Below, in pieces: positions 45,967-57,139 of a DNA stretch of 64,000 nucleotides. Below the pieces are notes generated by a model. That model was not told the DNA's origin, did not search any database, and saw nothing but the letters and a program-made list of their open reading frames with translations. Numbering within the stretch: position 1 is the first letter of the stretch; each line of letters opens with the position of its first letter. The DNA lies in NCBI RefSeq assembly GCF_000622225.1, contig NZ_JHWD01000007.1, forward strand, positions 124,001 through 188,000. The letters run 5' to 3'. Source of the stretch: Roseomonas mucosa ATCC BAA-692 (GTDB lineage Bacteria; Pseudomonadota; Alphaproteobacteria; Acetobacterales; Acetobacteraceae). A program made the translations under genes and the position numbers.

Positions 45967-47402
45967 CAGCCATGGCCCGCGACCTCACCTCGCCCGACAT
46001 CTCCCGCGGCCGGGAGCCGCCGCGGCGCGCCTCCGACACGCTGCCGGAGGGCTATGACTTCAAGCCCTTCGCCAACCGCCACATCGCGGTGGTCGGGCTG
46101 GGCAAGGCCGGCCTGCCCGCCGCCTACCGGCTGCGGGACTGGGGCGCGGAAATCGTGGTCTGGGACGACAGCCAAGCGCAGCGCGAGGCCGCCGAGGCCG
46201 CCGGCTTCACCGTGGCGGACGTGACCGCCGCGCCCTTCGCCCAGGACACGCTGCTGCTCTCCCCCGGCATCCCGCACCGGCTGCCGCGCACCCACCCGGC
46301 CGCGGCCCGGGCACTGGCGGCGGGGGCGCCGATCCTCTGCGACGCGGAGTTCCTCTTCCTCGCCGCCCGCGCCGCCGGCTCCAAGGCGCAGTTCGTCGGC
46401 ATCACCGGCACCAACGGCAAGTCCACCACCACCGCCCTGCTGCGCCACATCCTGAAGGGCGCCGGGATGCCGGTGGCCGCCGGCGCCAATCTCGGCCCCG
46501 CCGCCACCGCCCTGCCCCTGCTGGCCCGCGGCGCCTATGTGCTGGAAATGTCGTCCTACATGCTGGAGCGGCTGGACGCGCTCCACTTCGACCTGGGGGC
46601 GATGCTCAACCTGAGCCCCGACCACCTGGACCGCCATGGCGGCATGCCGGGCTACACCGACGCCAAGGCCCACATCCTCGCCGGCAACCGGGTCTCGGTC
46701 CTGGGGATGGACGACGCGGCCTCCCGCGCCCTGGCCCCGCGCATCCGCAACCGGCTGATGCCCATCTCCGGCACCACGCCGCAGCCCGGCGGCGTCTGGG
46801 CCGAGGGGCGCCTGCTGCGCGACGATGCTGGCCCGATCCTCGATCTCGGCGAGGCCGCCGCCCTGCCGGGCACGCACAACGCCCAGAACGCCGCCGCCGC
46901 CGCCGCCCTGGCGCTCGCCCTCGGCATCACCCGGGCGCAGCTGGCGGAGGGGCTGCGGAGCTATCCCGGCCTGCCGCACCGGCAGGAGCGCGTGGCGGAG
47001 CGGGGCGGCGTCCTCTACGTCAACGACAGCAAGGCCACCAATGCCGACAGCACCGCCTGGGCGCTCGGCACCTACCCTCGCGTGGTCTGGATCGCCGGCG
47101 GCGTGCCCAAGGAAGGCGGGATCGAACCCCTGGCCTCCCTCTTCCCGCATGTTGCCCATGCCGTGCTGATCGGCCGCTGCGCCGGGGAATTCGCCGCCAC
47201 CCTCGCCGCCCATGGCGTGCCGCACGAGACCGCCGGCACGCTGGAGGCCGCCCTGCCCGCCGCCCGCGCCGCCGCGCAACGCCTGGGCGCGCCGGTGGTC
47301 CTGCTGAGCCCCGCCGCCGCCTCCTTCGACCAGTACAGCGGCTTCGAGGCGCGTGGCGAGCACTTCCGCACCCTGGTGCAATCCCTGGAAAAGGCGGCCT
47401 GA
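45963..47402 (+). CDS. murD: UDP-MurNAc-L-alanine:D-glutamate ligase MurD
   Basis: 479 residues. It adds D-glutamate to UDP-MurNAc-L-Ala in the cytoplasm. A basic N-terminal extension of about 35 residues comes first, then [18 protein letters not shown], the ATP loop [41 protein letters not shown] and [17 protein letters not shown]. Start is GTG 45963, overlapping the mraY stop; ATG 45972 is a second option. Normal length is about 440, so the extension is notable. Three nt separate it from ftsW. Confidence 0.96.
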   Translation: MTAMARDLTSPDISRGREPPRRASDTLPEGYDFKPFANRHIAVVGLGKAGLPAAYRLRDWGAEIVVWDDSQAQREAAEAAGFTVADVTAAPFAQDTLLLSPGIPHRLPRTHPAAARALAAGAPILCDAEFLFLAARAAGSKAQFVGITGTNGKSTTTALLRHILKGAGMPVAAGANLGPAATALPLLARGAYVLEMSSYMLERLDALHFDLGAMLNLSPDHLDRHGGMPGYTDAKAHILAGNRVSVLGMDDAASRALAPRIRNRLMPISGTTPQPGGVWAEGRLLRDDAGPILDLGEAAALPGTHNAQNAAAAAALALALGITRAQLAEGLRSYPGLPHRQERVAERGGVLYVNDSKATNADSTAWALGTYPRVVWIAGGVPKEGGIEPLASLFPHVAHAVLIGRCAGEFAATLAAHGVPHETAGTLEAALPAARAAAQRLGAPVVLLSPAAASFDQYSGFEARGEHFRTLVQSLEKAA

Positions 47403-47405
47403 CGC

Positions 47406-48545
47406 ATGTCCTTCTCGCGCGCGGATTCCTCGGTCCTGGGACGCTGGTGGTGGACGGTGGACCGCTGGACGCTGGCCGCCATCTTCATCCTGGTGGGCTT
47501 CGGCTACGTGATGATGCTGGCCGCCTCCCCGGCGGTGGCGGAGCGCATCGGCGCCTCCTCGCGCGACTTCTTCATCTGGCGGCAGGTGGGCTACCTCGCC
47601 CTCTCCATCGCTCTGATGATCATGGTTTCCCTGCTCTCGCCCCGGCAGGTGCGGCGACTGGCCATCCTGGGCTTCGGCATCGGCCTCGCGCTCACCGCCG
47701 CGACCCTCGTGGTGGGCGTGGAGATCAAGGGTGGCCGCCGCTGGCTGCCGATCCCCGGCCTGTCGCTGCAGCCCTCGGAATTCCTCAAGCCCTGCTTCGC
47801 CATCGTCGCCGCCTGGCTGCTGGCGGAGGTGCGCGGCCCCGGCCCCGTTTCCCGCTGGGCCGGCTGGCTGATCGCCGGCGGCTGCTGGGTGATGATCGCC
47901 TTCCTGCTCAAGAGCCAGCCGGATATCGGCATGCTGCTGGTGGTGACCTCGGTCTTCTTCACGCAGCTCTTCATCGCCGGCCTGCCGGTGCTGCTGGTCG
48001 GCGCGCTGGGCGGGCTCGGCGTGCTGGGCGGCGTCGGCGCCTACCTGACCCTGCCGCATGTGCGCTCCCGCGTGGAACGCTTCCTCGACCCCTCCACCGG
48101 CGACAACTACCAGGTGAACGTGGCGCTGGAGGCCTTCGGCAACGGCGGGCTGATGGGCACCGGCCCCGGCGAGGGCCGCATCAAGAACGTGCTGCCCGAT
48201 GCCCATGCCGACTTCGTCTTCGCCGTGATGGGCGAGGAGTTCGGCATGATCGTCTGTGCCCTGCTGATCGCGGTCTTCATGTTCATCGTGGTGCGCGGGA
48301 TGCTGCGCCTGCTGGCGGAAACCGACCTCTTCGTCATCCTGGCCGCGACCGGGCTGCTGACCCAGTTCGGGCTGCAGGCCTTCATCAACATGGGCTCCAC
48401 CCTGCACCTGATCCCGACCAAGGGCATGACCCTGCCCTTCGTCTCCTATGGCGGCTCATCCTCGCTCGCCATCGCGCTGGGGCTGGGCTTCCTGCTGGCG
48501 CTCACCCGCCGCCGCAGCGGCCGGGCGATGGAGGAGGCCCTGTGA
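47406..48545 (+). CDS. ftsW: Septal peptidoglycan glycosyltransferase FtsW
   Basis: 379 residues, about ten membrane helices, SEDS family. It polymerises lipid II into glycan strands at the septum, paired with FtsI. Signature regions are GGRRWLPIPGLSLQPSEFLKP, the catalytic-loop area DNYQVNVALEAFGNGGLMGTGPGEG, and the family signature INMGSTLHLIPTKGMTLPFVSYGGSS. The stop overlaps the murG GTG by 4 nt. Confidence 0.97.
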   Translation: MSFSRADSSVLGRWWWTVDRWTLAAIFILVGFGYVMMLAASPAVAERIGASSRDFFIWRQVGYLALSIALMIMVSLLSPRQVRRLAILGFGIGLALTAATLVVGVEIKGGRRWLPIPGLSLQPSEFLKPCFAIVAAWLLAEVRGPGPVSRWAGWLIAGGCWVMIAFLLKSQPDIGMLLVVTSVFFTQLFIAGLPVLLVGALGGLGVLGGVGAYLTLPHVRSRVERFLDPSTGDNYQVNVALEAFGNGGLMGTGPGEGRIKNVLPDAHADFVFAVMGEEFGMIVCALLIAVFMFIVVRGMLRLLAETDLFVILAATGLLTQFGLQAFINMGSTLHLIPTKGMTLPFVSYGGSSSLAIALGLGFLLALTRRRSGRAMEEAL

Positions 48546-49702
48546 GGGGTCCGGCCGTCCGCAGCTTCGTCGTCGCCGCCGGGGGCACCGGCGGCCACGT
48601 CTTCCCGGCCGAAGCCCTGGCTGCCGAACTGGCCGCGCGCGGCGAGCGCGTGGTGCTGATGACCGATGCCCGCTCCGGCGCGCTGATGGAGAAGGGCGGC
48701 ACCCGCTTCGAGGGGATGGACCGCTTCATCCTGCCCGGCGCCGGGCTGGCCGGGCGCGGGGCGCGGCGCGCCGCCGCCGGGGCGCTGGCCCTGGCGCGCG
48801 GCACGATCCAGGCCCGGCAACTGCTGGCCACGCTGAACCCGGCGGCGGTGGTCGGCTTCGGCGGCTATCCCTCCGTGCCGCCCATCCTGGCCGCCCGGCT
48901 GCTGCCCGCCGCCCGCCGCCCCGTGGTGGTGCTGCACGAGCAGAACGCCGTGCTGGGCCGGGCCAACCGTTTCCTGTCGCGCGGCGCGGACCTGCTGGCC
49001 CTGGTCTTCGAGGACACCGCCCGCATCCCGGAGGGCGTGGCCACCGAGGTGGTCGGCAACCCTGTCCGCCCGGCCCTGCGCGCCCTGGCCGGGCAGGGCT
49101 TCCTGTCCCCCGCCGCCGGCGCGCCTTTCCACCTGCTGGTCCTGGGCGGCAGCCTGGGCGCCCGGGTCTTCGCCGATGTGGTGCCCGAGGCCATCGCCCG
49201 CCTCGCACCCGGGCAACGCGCCCGGCTGCGCGTCACGCAGCAATGCCGGGCCGAGGATCTGGAGCGCACCCGCGATGCCTATGCCGCGGCCGGGGTGGCG
49301 GCGGAACTCGCGCCCTTCTTCCCCGATGTCGCGGCCCTGTACCGGAACGCGCATCTGGTGATCTCCCGCGCCGGCGCCTCCTCAGTGGCGGAACTGGCCT
49401 GTGCCGGCCGCCCCGCCATCCTGGTCCCGCTCCCCGGCGCCATCGACGACCACCAGAGCGCCAATGCCCGCGCCATGGCGGCCTCCGGCGCTGCCGAGGT
49501 GATGTTGCAGGCGGGAAACCAGTCCGGGAATCCGGACGGTTTCACGCCCGCGGCGCTCGCTTCGGCGTTGACCGCCCGGCTGGAAGACCCTACCCGCCTC
49601 ATTCCGGCCGCCGCCGCCGCGGCCGGGCTCGCCCGCCCCGATGCCGCCGCCCTGCTCGCCGACCGCGTGCAGGCCCTGGCGCATTCGCACACGACCCGCT
49701 GA
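48542..49702 (+). CDS. murG: UDP-GlcNAc:lipid I glycosyltransferase MurG
   Basis: 386 residues. It adds GlcNAc to lipid I at the inner face of the membrane, making lipid II. It has FVVAAGGTGGHVFPAEALA, VGFGGYPSVPPILAA, VVLHEQNAVLGRANR, LLVLGGSLGARVFADVV and the UDP-GlcNAc-binding VISRAGASSVAELACAGRPAILVPLPGA followed by DDHQ. GTG start 48542 (GTGA overlap with ftsW). It runs 15 nt short of murC. Confidence 0.97.
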   Translation: MRGPAVRSFVVAAGGTGGHVFPAEALAAELAARGERVVLMTDARSGALMEKGGTRFEGMDRFILPGAGLAGRGARRAAAGALALARGTIQARQLLATLNPAAVVGFGGYPSVPPILAARLLPAARRPVVVLHEQNAVLGRANRFLSRGADLLALVFEDTARIPEGVATEVVGNPVRPALRALAGQGFLSPAAGAPFHLLVLGGSLGARVFADVVPEAIARLAPGQRARLRVTQQCRAEDLERTRDAYAAAGVAAELAPFFPDVAALYRNAHLVISRAGASSVAELACAGRPAILVPLPGAIDDHQSANARAMAASGAAEVMLQAGNQSGNPDGFTPAALASALTARLEDPTRLIPAAAAAAGLARPDAAALLADRVQALAHSHTTR

Positions 49703-49717
49703 GAGGGAGCCCGCCCT

Positions 49718-51187
<1,470 letters not shown>

Positions 51188-51206
51188 ACCGGCACCCGGA
51201 CCCGCG

Positions 51207-52139
51207 ATGAGCGCCGCCGCCCCCGCCCCGCCGGAACACGCCGCCCCCCTGCCGGACTGGCTGGCGGGGCTGCGCGGCCGCGTGCAGGCGGGGGCGGTGC
51301 TGGGCCCGCAGAGCTGGTTCCGCGTCGGCGGCCCGGCGGAGTTCCTGGTTCGCCCGGCGGATGCGGAGGACCTTCTCGCCCTGCTGCGCGCCAAGCCCGC
51401 CGGGGTGCCGCTGGCCGCGATCGGCGCCGCCTCCAACCTGATCCTGCGCGACGGCGGGCTGCGCGGCGTGGTGCTGCGCCTCGCCCGCGGGTTTTCCGAG
51501 GTGGTGGTGCAGGCGGACGGGATCGTGGCCGGCGCCGCGGTGCTGGACGTGACCCTGGCGGAACACGCCGCCGCCGCCGGGCTCGCGGGCCTCGAATTCC
51601 TTTGCGGCATCCCGGGCAGTGTCGGCGGCGCCGTGGCGATGAATGCCGGCGCCTATGGGGCCGAGGTGAAGGACGTGCTGGACTGGGCAGAGATCGCGAC
51701 GCCGGAAGGGCTGCGGCGCCTGCCCGCGACGGAACTCGGCTTTCGCTATCGCCGCGCCGCCCTGCCGCCCGGCGCGGTCGTCACGCGCGCACGATTCCAC
51801 GCCACGCCCGGCGACCGGTCTGCTATTGCCACCCGCATGGGGGAGATCCGCGAGAGCCGCGAGGCCAGCCAGCCCGTGCGCGCCCGCACCGGGGGCAGCA
51901 CCTTCAAGAACCCGCCGGGGCACAAAGCCTGGGCGCTGATCGATGCGGCCGGCTGCCGCGGCCTGCGCCATGGGGCGGCGCAGGTCAGCGAGAAGCACTG
52001 CAATTTCCTGCTGAACCTCGGCGGCGCCACCGCCGCCGAGATCGAGGAACTGGGCGAGATGGTGCGTGCCCGGGTCCTGGCCCATTCCGGCGTGGGGCTG
52101 GAATGGGAGATCAAGCGAATGGGGGAGTTCGCTCAATGA
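51207..52139 (+). CDS. murB: UDP-N-acetylenolpyruvoylglucosamine reductase MurB
   Basis: 310 residues. FAD enzyme that reduces enolpyruvyl-UDP-GlcNAc to UDP-MurNAc. FAD-binding blocks are SWFRVGGPAEFLVRP, AIGAASNLILRDGGLRG (with GAASN where GxGSN is commoner) and LEFLCGIPGSVGGAVAMNAGAYG. The active-site Ser is in ARTGGSTFKNPPGH and the catalytic Glu region near the end. It is the type I form lacking the Tyr-loop. It starts 19 nt after murC and overlaps ddl by 4 nt. Confidence 0.96.
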   Translation: MSAAAPAPPEHAAPLPDWLAGLRGRVQAGAVLGPQSWFRVGGPAEFLVRPADAEDLLALLRAKPAGVPLAAIGAASNLILRDGGLRGVVLRLARGFSEVVVQADGIVAGAAVLDVTLAEHAAAAGLAGLEFLCGIPGSVGGAVAMNAGAYGAEVKDVLDWAEIATPEGLRRLPATELGFRYRRAALPPGAVVTRARFHATPGDRSAIATRMGEIRESREASQPVRARTGGSTFKNPPGHKAWALIDAAGCRGLRHGAAQVSEKHCNFLLNLGGATAAEIEELGEMVRARVLAHSGVGLEWEIKRMGEFAQ

Positions 52140-53101
52140 CACGCGTCGCCGTCCTTCTGGGGGGAATTTCGGCGGAGCGGGAGGTCTCTTTGTCCTCCGG
52201 CACGCAATGCGCCGCCGCGCTGGAAAAGGCGGGGCACGAGGTCACCCGCATCGAGGTGGGCCAGGACCCCGCCGCGCTGATCCAGGCGCTGCGGGACGCG
52301 AAGCCCGATGTGGTGTTCAACGCCCTGCACGGGCGCTTCGGCGAGGATGGCTGCGTCCAGGGCATCCTGGACTGGCTCGGCATCCCCTACACGCATTCGG
52401 GGGTACGCGCCTCGGCGATGGCGATGAACAAGGCCACCGCCAAGGCCGCCTTCACCGCCGCCGGCCTGCCCGTGGCGCCGCACCGGCTGATCGAGGCGGC
52501 GGAGCTGGAGGAGGCCGATCCCCTCCCCACGCCCTATGTCATCAAGCCGGTGGAGGAAGGCTCCTCGGTCGGCGTGCACATCATCAAGGGCGGCGACAAC
52601 CGCCGCGCCGAGATCGCCCGGACCTGGCGCTACGGCACCATCATGGCCGAGCCCTATATCCCCGGCCGCGAGCTGACCGTCGCGGTGATGGGCGACCGCG
52701 CGCTGGAAGTCACCGAGATCAACGCCGAGGCCGGCGAGTTTTACGACTACGACTCCAAGTACGCCGATGGCGGCTCCCGCCACACGCTGCCCGCCCCGGT
52801 GCCGCCGGCGATCCGCGCCCGGGCGCTGGAGGTGGCGCTGGACGCCCACCGGGCGCTCGGCTGCCGCGGCGTCTCGCGCTCCGACTTCCGCTACGACGAC
52901 ACCGGAGAGGGCGAGGGCCGCCTCGTTCTGCTGGAGGTCAACACTCAGCCCGGCATGACGCCCACCTCGCTAGTGCCGGAACAGGCGGCGCATCTCGGCA
53001 TCGCCTTCCCCGAGCTCTGCGACTGGATCGTCTCCCAGGCCCGCCACGACGGGATGCCTCCGAGTAGGGTTCCCCCTGGCGGGCTGCGCCATGCCGCGTG
53101 A
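52136..53101 (+). CDS. ddl: D-alanine-D-alanine ligase
   Basis: 321 residues. ATP-grasp enzyme that joins two D-Ala for MurF. The N-terminal RVAVLLGGISAEREVSLSSG is followed by ALHGRFGEDGCVQGILDWLGIPYTHSGVRASAMAMNKATAK, the ATP-binding YVIKPVEEGSSVGVHI, SRSDFRYDD and VLLEVNTQPGMTPTSLVPEQA (Mg ligands). The sequence is of the DdlB type usual in dcw clusters. The C-terminus overlaps ftsQ by 11 nt. Confidence 0.97.
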   Translation: MTRVAVLLGGISAEREVSLSSGTQCAAALEKAGHEVTRIEVGQDPAALIQALRDAKPDVVFNALHGRFGEDGCVQGILDWLGIPYTHSGVRASAMAMNKATAKAAFTAAGLPVAPHRLIEAAELEEADPLPTPYVIKPVEEGSSVGVHIIKGGDNRRAEIARTWRYGTIMAEPYIPGRELTVAVMGDRALEVTEINAEAGEFYDYDSKYADGGSRHTLPAPVPPAIRARALEVALDAHRALGCRGVSRSDFRYDDTGEGEGRLVLLEVNTQPGMTPTSLVPEQAAHLGIAFPELCDWIVSQARHDGMPPSRVPPGGLRHAA

Positions 53102-53927
53102 GCCGCAGCGCCCCTCCGGCCTGCGCCTCTGGCTGCGGCGCCGGCGCGGGCTGGTCCGCCCGGCGCTGCGCGCCGGCATCGCCGTGGCGCTGCTCGGCGT
53201 GGTGGTGATGGGCGTCTCCGCCTTCGCGCCCGCCGGCGGGCTGCTGCAGTTCGGCAGCGGCTTCACCTCCGCCGCGCGCGACGCGGGGCTGAAGATTACC
53301 GAGATCCGGATCGAGGGCGCGGAGAACATGCCCGAGCCGCGCATCCGCGCCGCGCTCGGGGTGAAGACCGGCGACCCGACGCTCGCCTTTTCCCCCGATG
53401 CCGCGCGCCAGGCGCTGGAGGCCCTGCCCTGGATCGCACAGGCCGAGGTGGAGCGCCGCCTGCCCGGCACGGTGGTGGTGCGCGTGAGCGAGCGCCGCCC
53501 CTTCGCCATCTGGCAGAACCAGGGCCGCTTCTCGGTGGTGGACCGTTCCGGCAAGGTGGTGGCGACGGACCGGCTGGACGCCTTCGGCCCGCTGCCGCTG
53601 ATCGTCGGCGCCGGCGCGGAGAAATACGCCGCCGCCCTCTATGACCAGCTTCGCGAGGCCCCCGACGTGCTGGCCCGCACCCAGGCGCTGGTGCGCGTCG
53701 GCGAGCGGCGCTGGAACCTGCATCTTTCCAACGGCATGGACGTGTTGCTGCCGGAGGGCGAGGAAAAGGCCGCGATCCGCCGCCTCGCGGAACTGCAGAA
53801 GCGCAACGCCCTGCTCGACCGCCCGCTCGTCTCGGTGGATATGCGCCTGCCCGACCGGCTGGTGGTGCGCCAAGCGAACGCCCCGGCCCCGCCCGCCGAG
53901 GCCAGGCGCGGGAGCGGCAAAGGGTGA
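53091..53927 (+). CDS. ftsQ: Cell division protein FtsQ
   Basis: 278 residues. A basic cytoplasmic N-terminus, one membrane helix (about 26-48, AGIAVALLGVVVMGVSAFA), a POTRA domain (LKITEIRIEGAENMPEPRIRAAL to LPWIAQAEVERRLPGTVVVRVSERRPFAIW) and a beta domain with SVVDRSGKVV and WNLHLSNGMDVLLP. FtsQ scaffolds FtsB/FtsL at the septum. Its gene overlaps ddl by 11 nt and ftsA by 4 nt (GTGA). Confidence 0.95.
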   Translation: MPREPQRPSGLRLWLRRRRGLVRPALRAGIAVALLGVVVMGVSAFAPAGGLLQFGSGFTSAARDAGLKITEIRIEGAENMPEPRIRAALGVKTGDPTLAFSPDAARQALEALPWIAQAEVERRLPGTVVVRVSERRPFAIWQNQGRFSVVDRSGKVVATDRLDAFGPLPLIVGAGAEKYAAALYDQLREAPDVLARTQALVRVGERRWNLHLSNGMDVLLPEGEEKAAIRRLAELQKRNALLDRPLVSVDMRLPDRLVVRQANAPAPPAEARRGSGKG

Positions 53928-55219
53928 ACGAACTGACGCGCATCCCGCCCCAGCTCGAACCCGTCGCCCGGCCGCGCCGCCGGCCACGCGCGCGCTCGGG
54001 CATCTATGGCGTGCTCGACATCGGCAGCACCAAGACCGCCTGCATGATCGCGCGCGTCGATGCCGACGGCCTGCCGCGCGTGCTGGGCCATGGCTGGAAG
54101 CGCGCCGGCGGCATGAAGGGCGGCAACGTCGTCGATCTCGCCGAGGCCGAGCGTGCGGTGCGCGACGCGGTGGCGGCGGCGGAGGAGATGGCCGACCACA
54201 AGCTCTCGGGCGTCATCTGCAACCTGTCCTGCGGCCAGCCGGAAAGCCGGGTGCAGAACCTGCACTGGACGATCGGCGGCCGCGCCGTCACCGAGGCCGA
54301 CCTGCGCGCCCTGCTCTATGACGGCCGCCGCCGCGCCGCGGAGGAAGGGCGCGAGAGCGTGCACGCCATCCCGCTCGGCTTCACCATCGACGCGACGCCC
54401 GGCGTGGACGATCCACGCAAGATGACCTGCGACGTGCTGGGTGCGAAGCTGCATCTCGTCAGCGCCTCATCCGCCTCGCTGCGCAACCTCGGCGCCACCC
54501 TCGCCGCGCTGGACCTGGAGATCGAGGAGCTGGTTTCCGCCCCCTTCGCCGCCGCGCTGGCCGTGCTGGTGGAGGACGAGAAGGAACTCGGCGCCACGGT
54601 GGTGGACATGGGGGGCGGCTGCACCAGCCTCTCGGTGATCCAGGATCACCACCTGCTCTACACCGCGCACGTCCCGGTCGGCGGCTGGCAGGTGACCAAC
54701 GACCTGGCGCGCGGCCTCGCCACGCCGATCGCTCAGGCGGAACGCATCAAGACCCTGTATGGCGGCGTCACCGCCACCGCCGAGGACGAGAAGGAGATGC
54801 TGGTCATCCCGCAGGTGGGCGAGGACGACGACCACATCGCCCGCGTGCCGCGTGCCATGGTGATGAACATCGTGCGCCCGCGCCTGGAGGAGACACTGGA
54901 GCTGGTGCGCGACCGCATCGAGGCGGCGGGCCTCGGGCCGGAGACCGGCTCGCGCGTCGTGCTCACCGGCGGCGCCAGCCAGATCGTCGGCGTGCGCGAG
55001 CTCGCGGCGCGAATCCTCGACCGGCAGGTGCGTCTCGCGAAGCCGCATCCGGTGCGCGGGCTGCCAGAAAATATGCAAACTCCCGATTTCGCGACAACGC
55101 TCGGGCTTCTCTCATGGGGTGCGGGCGAAGGCCGCCCGACGCTCGACCTCGACATGGGCGGAATCGTGCCACGCAGCAAATTTGCGCGCTTCGTGAACTG
55201 GCTAAGGGATCGTGTCTGA
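53924..55219 (+). CDS. ftsA: Cell division protein FtsA
   Basis: 431 residues, actin/Hsp70-fold ATPase that tethers FtsZ to the membrane. GIYGVLDIGSTKTACMIARV is the phosphate-1 loop, VVDMGGGCTSLSVIQD the phosphate-2 loop, and SRVVLTGGASQIVGVREL the adenosine site. The C-terminal KFARFVNWLRDRV is an amphipathic membrane-targeting helix. GTG 53924 overlaps the ftsQ stop. 75 nt separate it from ftsZ. Confidence 0.97.
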   Translation: MNELTRIPPQLEPVARPRRRPRARSGIYGVLDIGSTKTACMIARVDADGLPRVLGHGWKRAGGMKGGNVVDLAEAERAVRDAVAAAEEMADHKLSGVICNLSCGQPESRVQNLHWTIGGRAVTEADLRALLYDGRRRAAEEGRESVHAIPLGFTIDATPGVDDPRKMTCDVLGAKLHLVSASSASLRNLGATLAALDLEIEELVSAPFAAALAVLVEDEKELGATVVDMGGGCTSLSVIQDHHLLYTAHVPVGGWQVTNDLARGLATPIAQAERIKTLYGGVTATAEDEKEMLVIPQVGEDDDHIARVPRAMVMNIVRPRLEETLELVRDRIEAAGLGPETGSRVVLTGGASQIVGVRELAARILDRQVRLAKPHPVRGLPENMQTPDFATTLGLLSWGAGEGRPTLDLDMGGIVPRSKFARFVNWLRDRV

Positions 55220-55248
55220 GGCAAACTGCCGGCGGGGACAGTTCTTTT

Positions 55249-55269
55249 CCGGATTCACGTCCGGATTCA
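55249..55269 (+). promoter_or_regulatory. Repeated CCGGATTCA with two GANTC sites before ftsZ
   Basis: CCGGATTCA occurs at 55249-55257 and 55261-55269, 12 bp apart. Each copy contains GATTC (55252-55256, 55264-55268), a GANTC site for the cell-cycle methylase CcrM. In Caulobacter, GANTC methylation of the ftsZ promoter is needed for full transcription. Confidence 0.4.
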
Positions 55270-55294
55270 TGCGTTGCCAAGGGGGGCTACGCCG

Positions 55295-56896
55295 ATGACT
55301 CTCAACCTGACGATGCCTCGTCAGCAACACACCGATTTCTCGCCGCGGATCACCGTGGTCGGCGTCGGCGGTGCGGGCTGCAATGCCGTCAACAACATGA
55401 TCGCCATGGGACTCGATGGGGTCGAGTTCCTGGTGACCAACACCGACGCGCAGGCGCTGCTGAACAGCCGTGCGGAGCGGCGCGTGCAGCTGGGTCCGCA
55501 CCTGACACAGGGCCTGGGCGCAGGCGCCAAGCCCGAGATCGGCCGTGCCGCGGCGGAGGAAGCAACCGAGGATCTCGCGCGCCACCTCGAAGGCGTGCAC
55601 ATGGTCTTCATCACCGCCGGTATGGGCGGTGGCACCGGCACGGGCGCGGCACCGGTGATCGCACGCATGGCGCGTGAGCGCGGCGTGCTGACCGTCGGCG
55701 TGGTGACCAAGCCCTTCGACTTCGAGGGGCCCAAGCGCAAGCGCGCCGCGGATATGGGCCTCGACGAGCTGCAGCAGTATGTCGACACGCTGATCGTCAT
55801 CCCGAACCAGAACCTGTTCAGGAAGGCGAACGAGCGCACCACCTTCGCCGAAGCCTTCAAGATGGCCGACGACGTCCTCTACATGGGCGTGCGCGGCGTG
55901 ACCGACCTCATGGTCAACCCCGGCCTGGTGAACCTGGACTTCGCCGATATCCGCACCGTGATGGCGGAGATGGGCAAGGCCATGATGGGCACCGGCGAGG
56001 CCGAGGGCGACGACCGGGCGGTGAAGGCGGCCGAAGCCGCGATCAGCAACCCGCTGCTGGAGGACACCTCCATGCGCGGCGCCCGCGGCGTGCTGATCAA
56101 CATCACCGGCGGCTGGGACATGACCCTGTTCGAGGTGGACGAGGCCGCGAACCGCATCCGCAAGGAAGTGGACGAGGAAGCCAACATCATCTTCGGCTCC
56201 TCGGTGGACGAGGAGATGAACGGCCGCCTGCGTGTTTCCGTGGTGGCGACGGGCATCGATGCCGAGGTCGAGGAAGCCCTGGCCGAGGCGCCGAAGCTGG
56301 TCGCCATCGGCGGCGGTGCGGTGCATGCGGTGGGCGGCGCGAGCCTGCATGGCTCGAACCCGCACGGCGCGCATCCGGCTCCGGGCGCGCCGATGGCGCG
56401 GGCCGGCGGCCCCGCCGCGCCCGCCCGCCCCGCGACCACTGCGGGCGCGCCCTCGGGCCACACCGTCGCCCCGGCGCCGGTGTCGATGACGCCGCCCTCG
56501 CTGCGCACTGCCGTATCGCCCAGCATGACGCCGGGCCCGCGCCTCGCCGTGAACCGGCAGGCGGAGCCGCAGGCGCCGGTCGCCGAGGCCGCAGCCCATC
56601 ACGAGGCCGAGCCGGGCCCGCAGCCGACCGCCGAGCCCGTGCTGCGCGGCCCGATGGCCGCCCCGCTGGCTCCGCCGCGCTCGCCAGCCTCCGCCGCCCC
56701 GGCCCCCGGTGCCGCGCCGGGCGGGCTGAACCGGCTGTTCCGCCAGGCGACCGGGCTGATGAAGCGCAGCCTGCCGGACGAGGCTCCTGTCCCCGCGCCG
56801 CAGCCGCAGCGGACGGAGGAAGCCCACCGGGCCCCGCCGCAGGCCGAGACCGGGCTGGACATCCCCGCCTTCCTGCGCCGTCAGAAGAACAACTGA
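55295..56896 (+). CDS. ftsZ: Cell division GTPase FtsZ
   Basis: 533 residues. Tubulin-like GTPase forming the Z ring. [18 protein letters not shown], the signature [34 protein letters not shown] and the T7-type synergy region ([45 protein letters not shown]) are all intact. Residues about 330-500 are a Pro/Ala/His-rich linker, followed by the conserved C-terminal peptide [10 protein letters not shown] that binds FtsA. ATG 55295 is preceded by AAGGGGGG; a TTG 21 nt upstream is a weaker option. A strong terminator follows. Confidence 0.97.
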   Translation: MTLNLTMPRQQHTDFSPRITVVGVGGAGCNAVNNMIAMGLDGVEFLVTNTDAQALLNSRAERRVQLGPHLTQGLGAGAKPEIGRAAAEEATEDLARHLEGVHMVFITAGMGGGTGTGAAPVIARMARERGVLTVGVVTKPFDFEGPKRKRAADMGLDELQQYVDTLIVIPNQNLFRKANERTTFAEAFKMADDVLYMGVRGVTDLMVNPGLVNLDFADIRTVMAEMGKAMMGTGEAEGDDRAVKAAEAAISNPLLEDTSMRGARGVLINITGGWDMTLFEVDEAANRIRKEVDEEANIIFGSSVDEEMNGRLRVSVVATGIDAEVEEALAEAPKLVAIGGGAVHAVGGASLHGSNPHGAHPAPGAPMARAGGPAAPARPATTAGAPSGHTVAPAPVSMTPPSLRTAVSPSMTPGPRLAVNRQAEPQAPVAEAAAHHEAEPGPQPTAEPVLRGPMAAPLAPPRSPASAAPAPGAAPGGLNRLFRQATGLMKRSLPDEAPVPAPQPQRTEEAHRAPPQAETGLDIPAFLRRQKNN

Positions 56897-56964
56897 CGGC
56901 CGGACCACCCGGCGCCCGGGAACACCCGATTGGCCGCTCCTGCAGGACGGCCGGCGAATCCAGG

Positions 56965-56996
56965 AAACCCGCCCGAAGATTTCGGGCGGGTTTTTT
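56965..56996 (+). terminator. Rho-independent terminator of the dcw cluster
   Basis: Perfect 12-bp stem AACCCGCCCGAA (56966-56977) with TTCGGGCGGGTT (56981-56992), loop GAT, ending in a run of T at 56991-56996. Confidence 0.92.
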
Positions 56997-57139
56997 CATG
57001 CGCAATAACTCAAGAAATTCAGCCACTTAACGCGAAATATTGAGAAACAAGGCTTGAATGGCGCTTCCCCGCGCCCGGTGCCAGTTTCCAGATGTGGCGG
57101 CAGCAAGGCCGTCGGCAGAAAACAGGTTCCAACACTTCT

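Noticed and set aside
45861-48407. An 848-codon - strand frame opposite murD and ftsW
   Set aside because: His/Gln/Gly-biased shadow with no domain; the + strand genes are certain.
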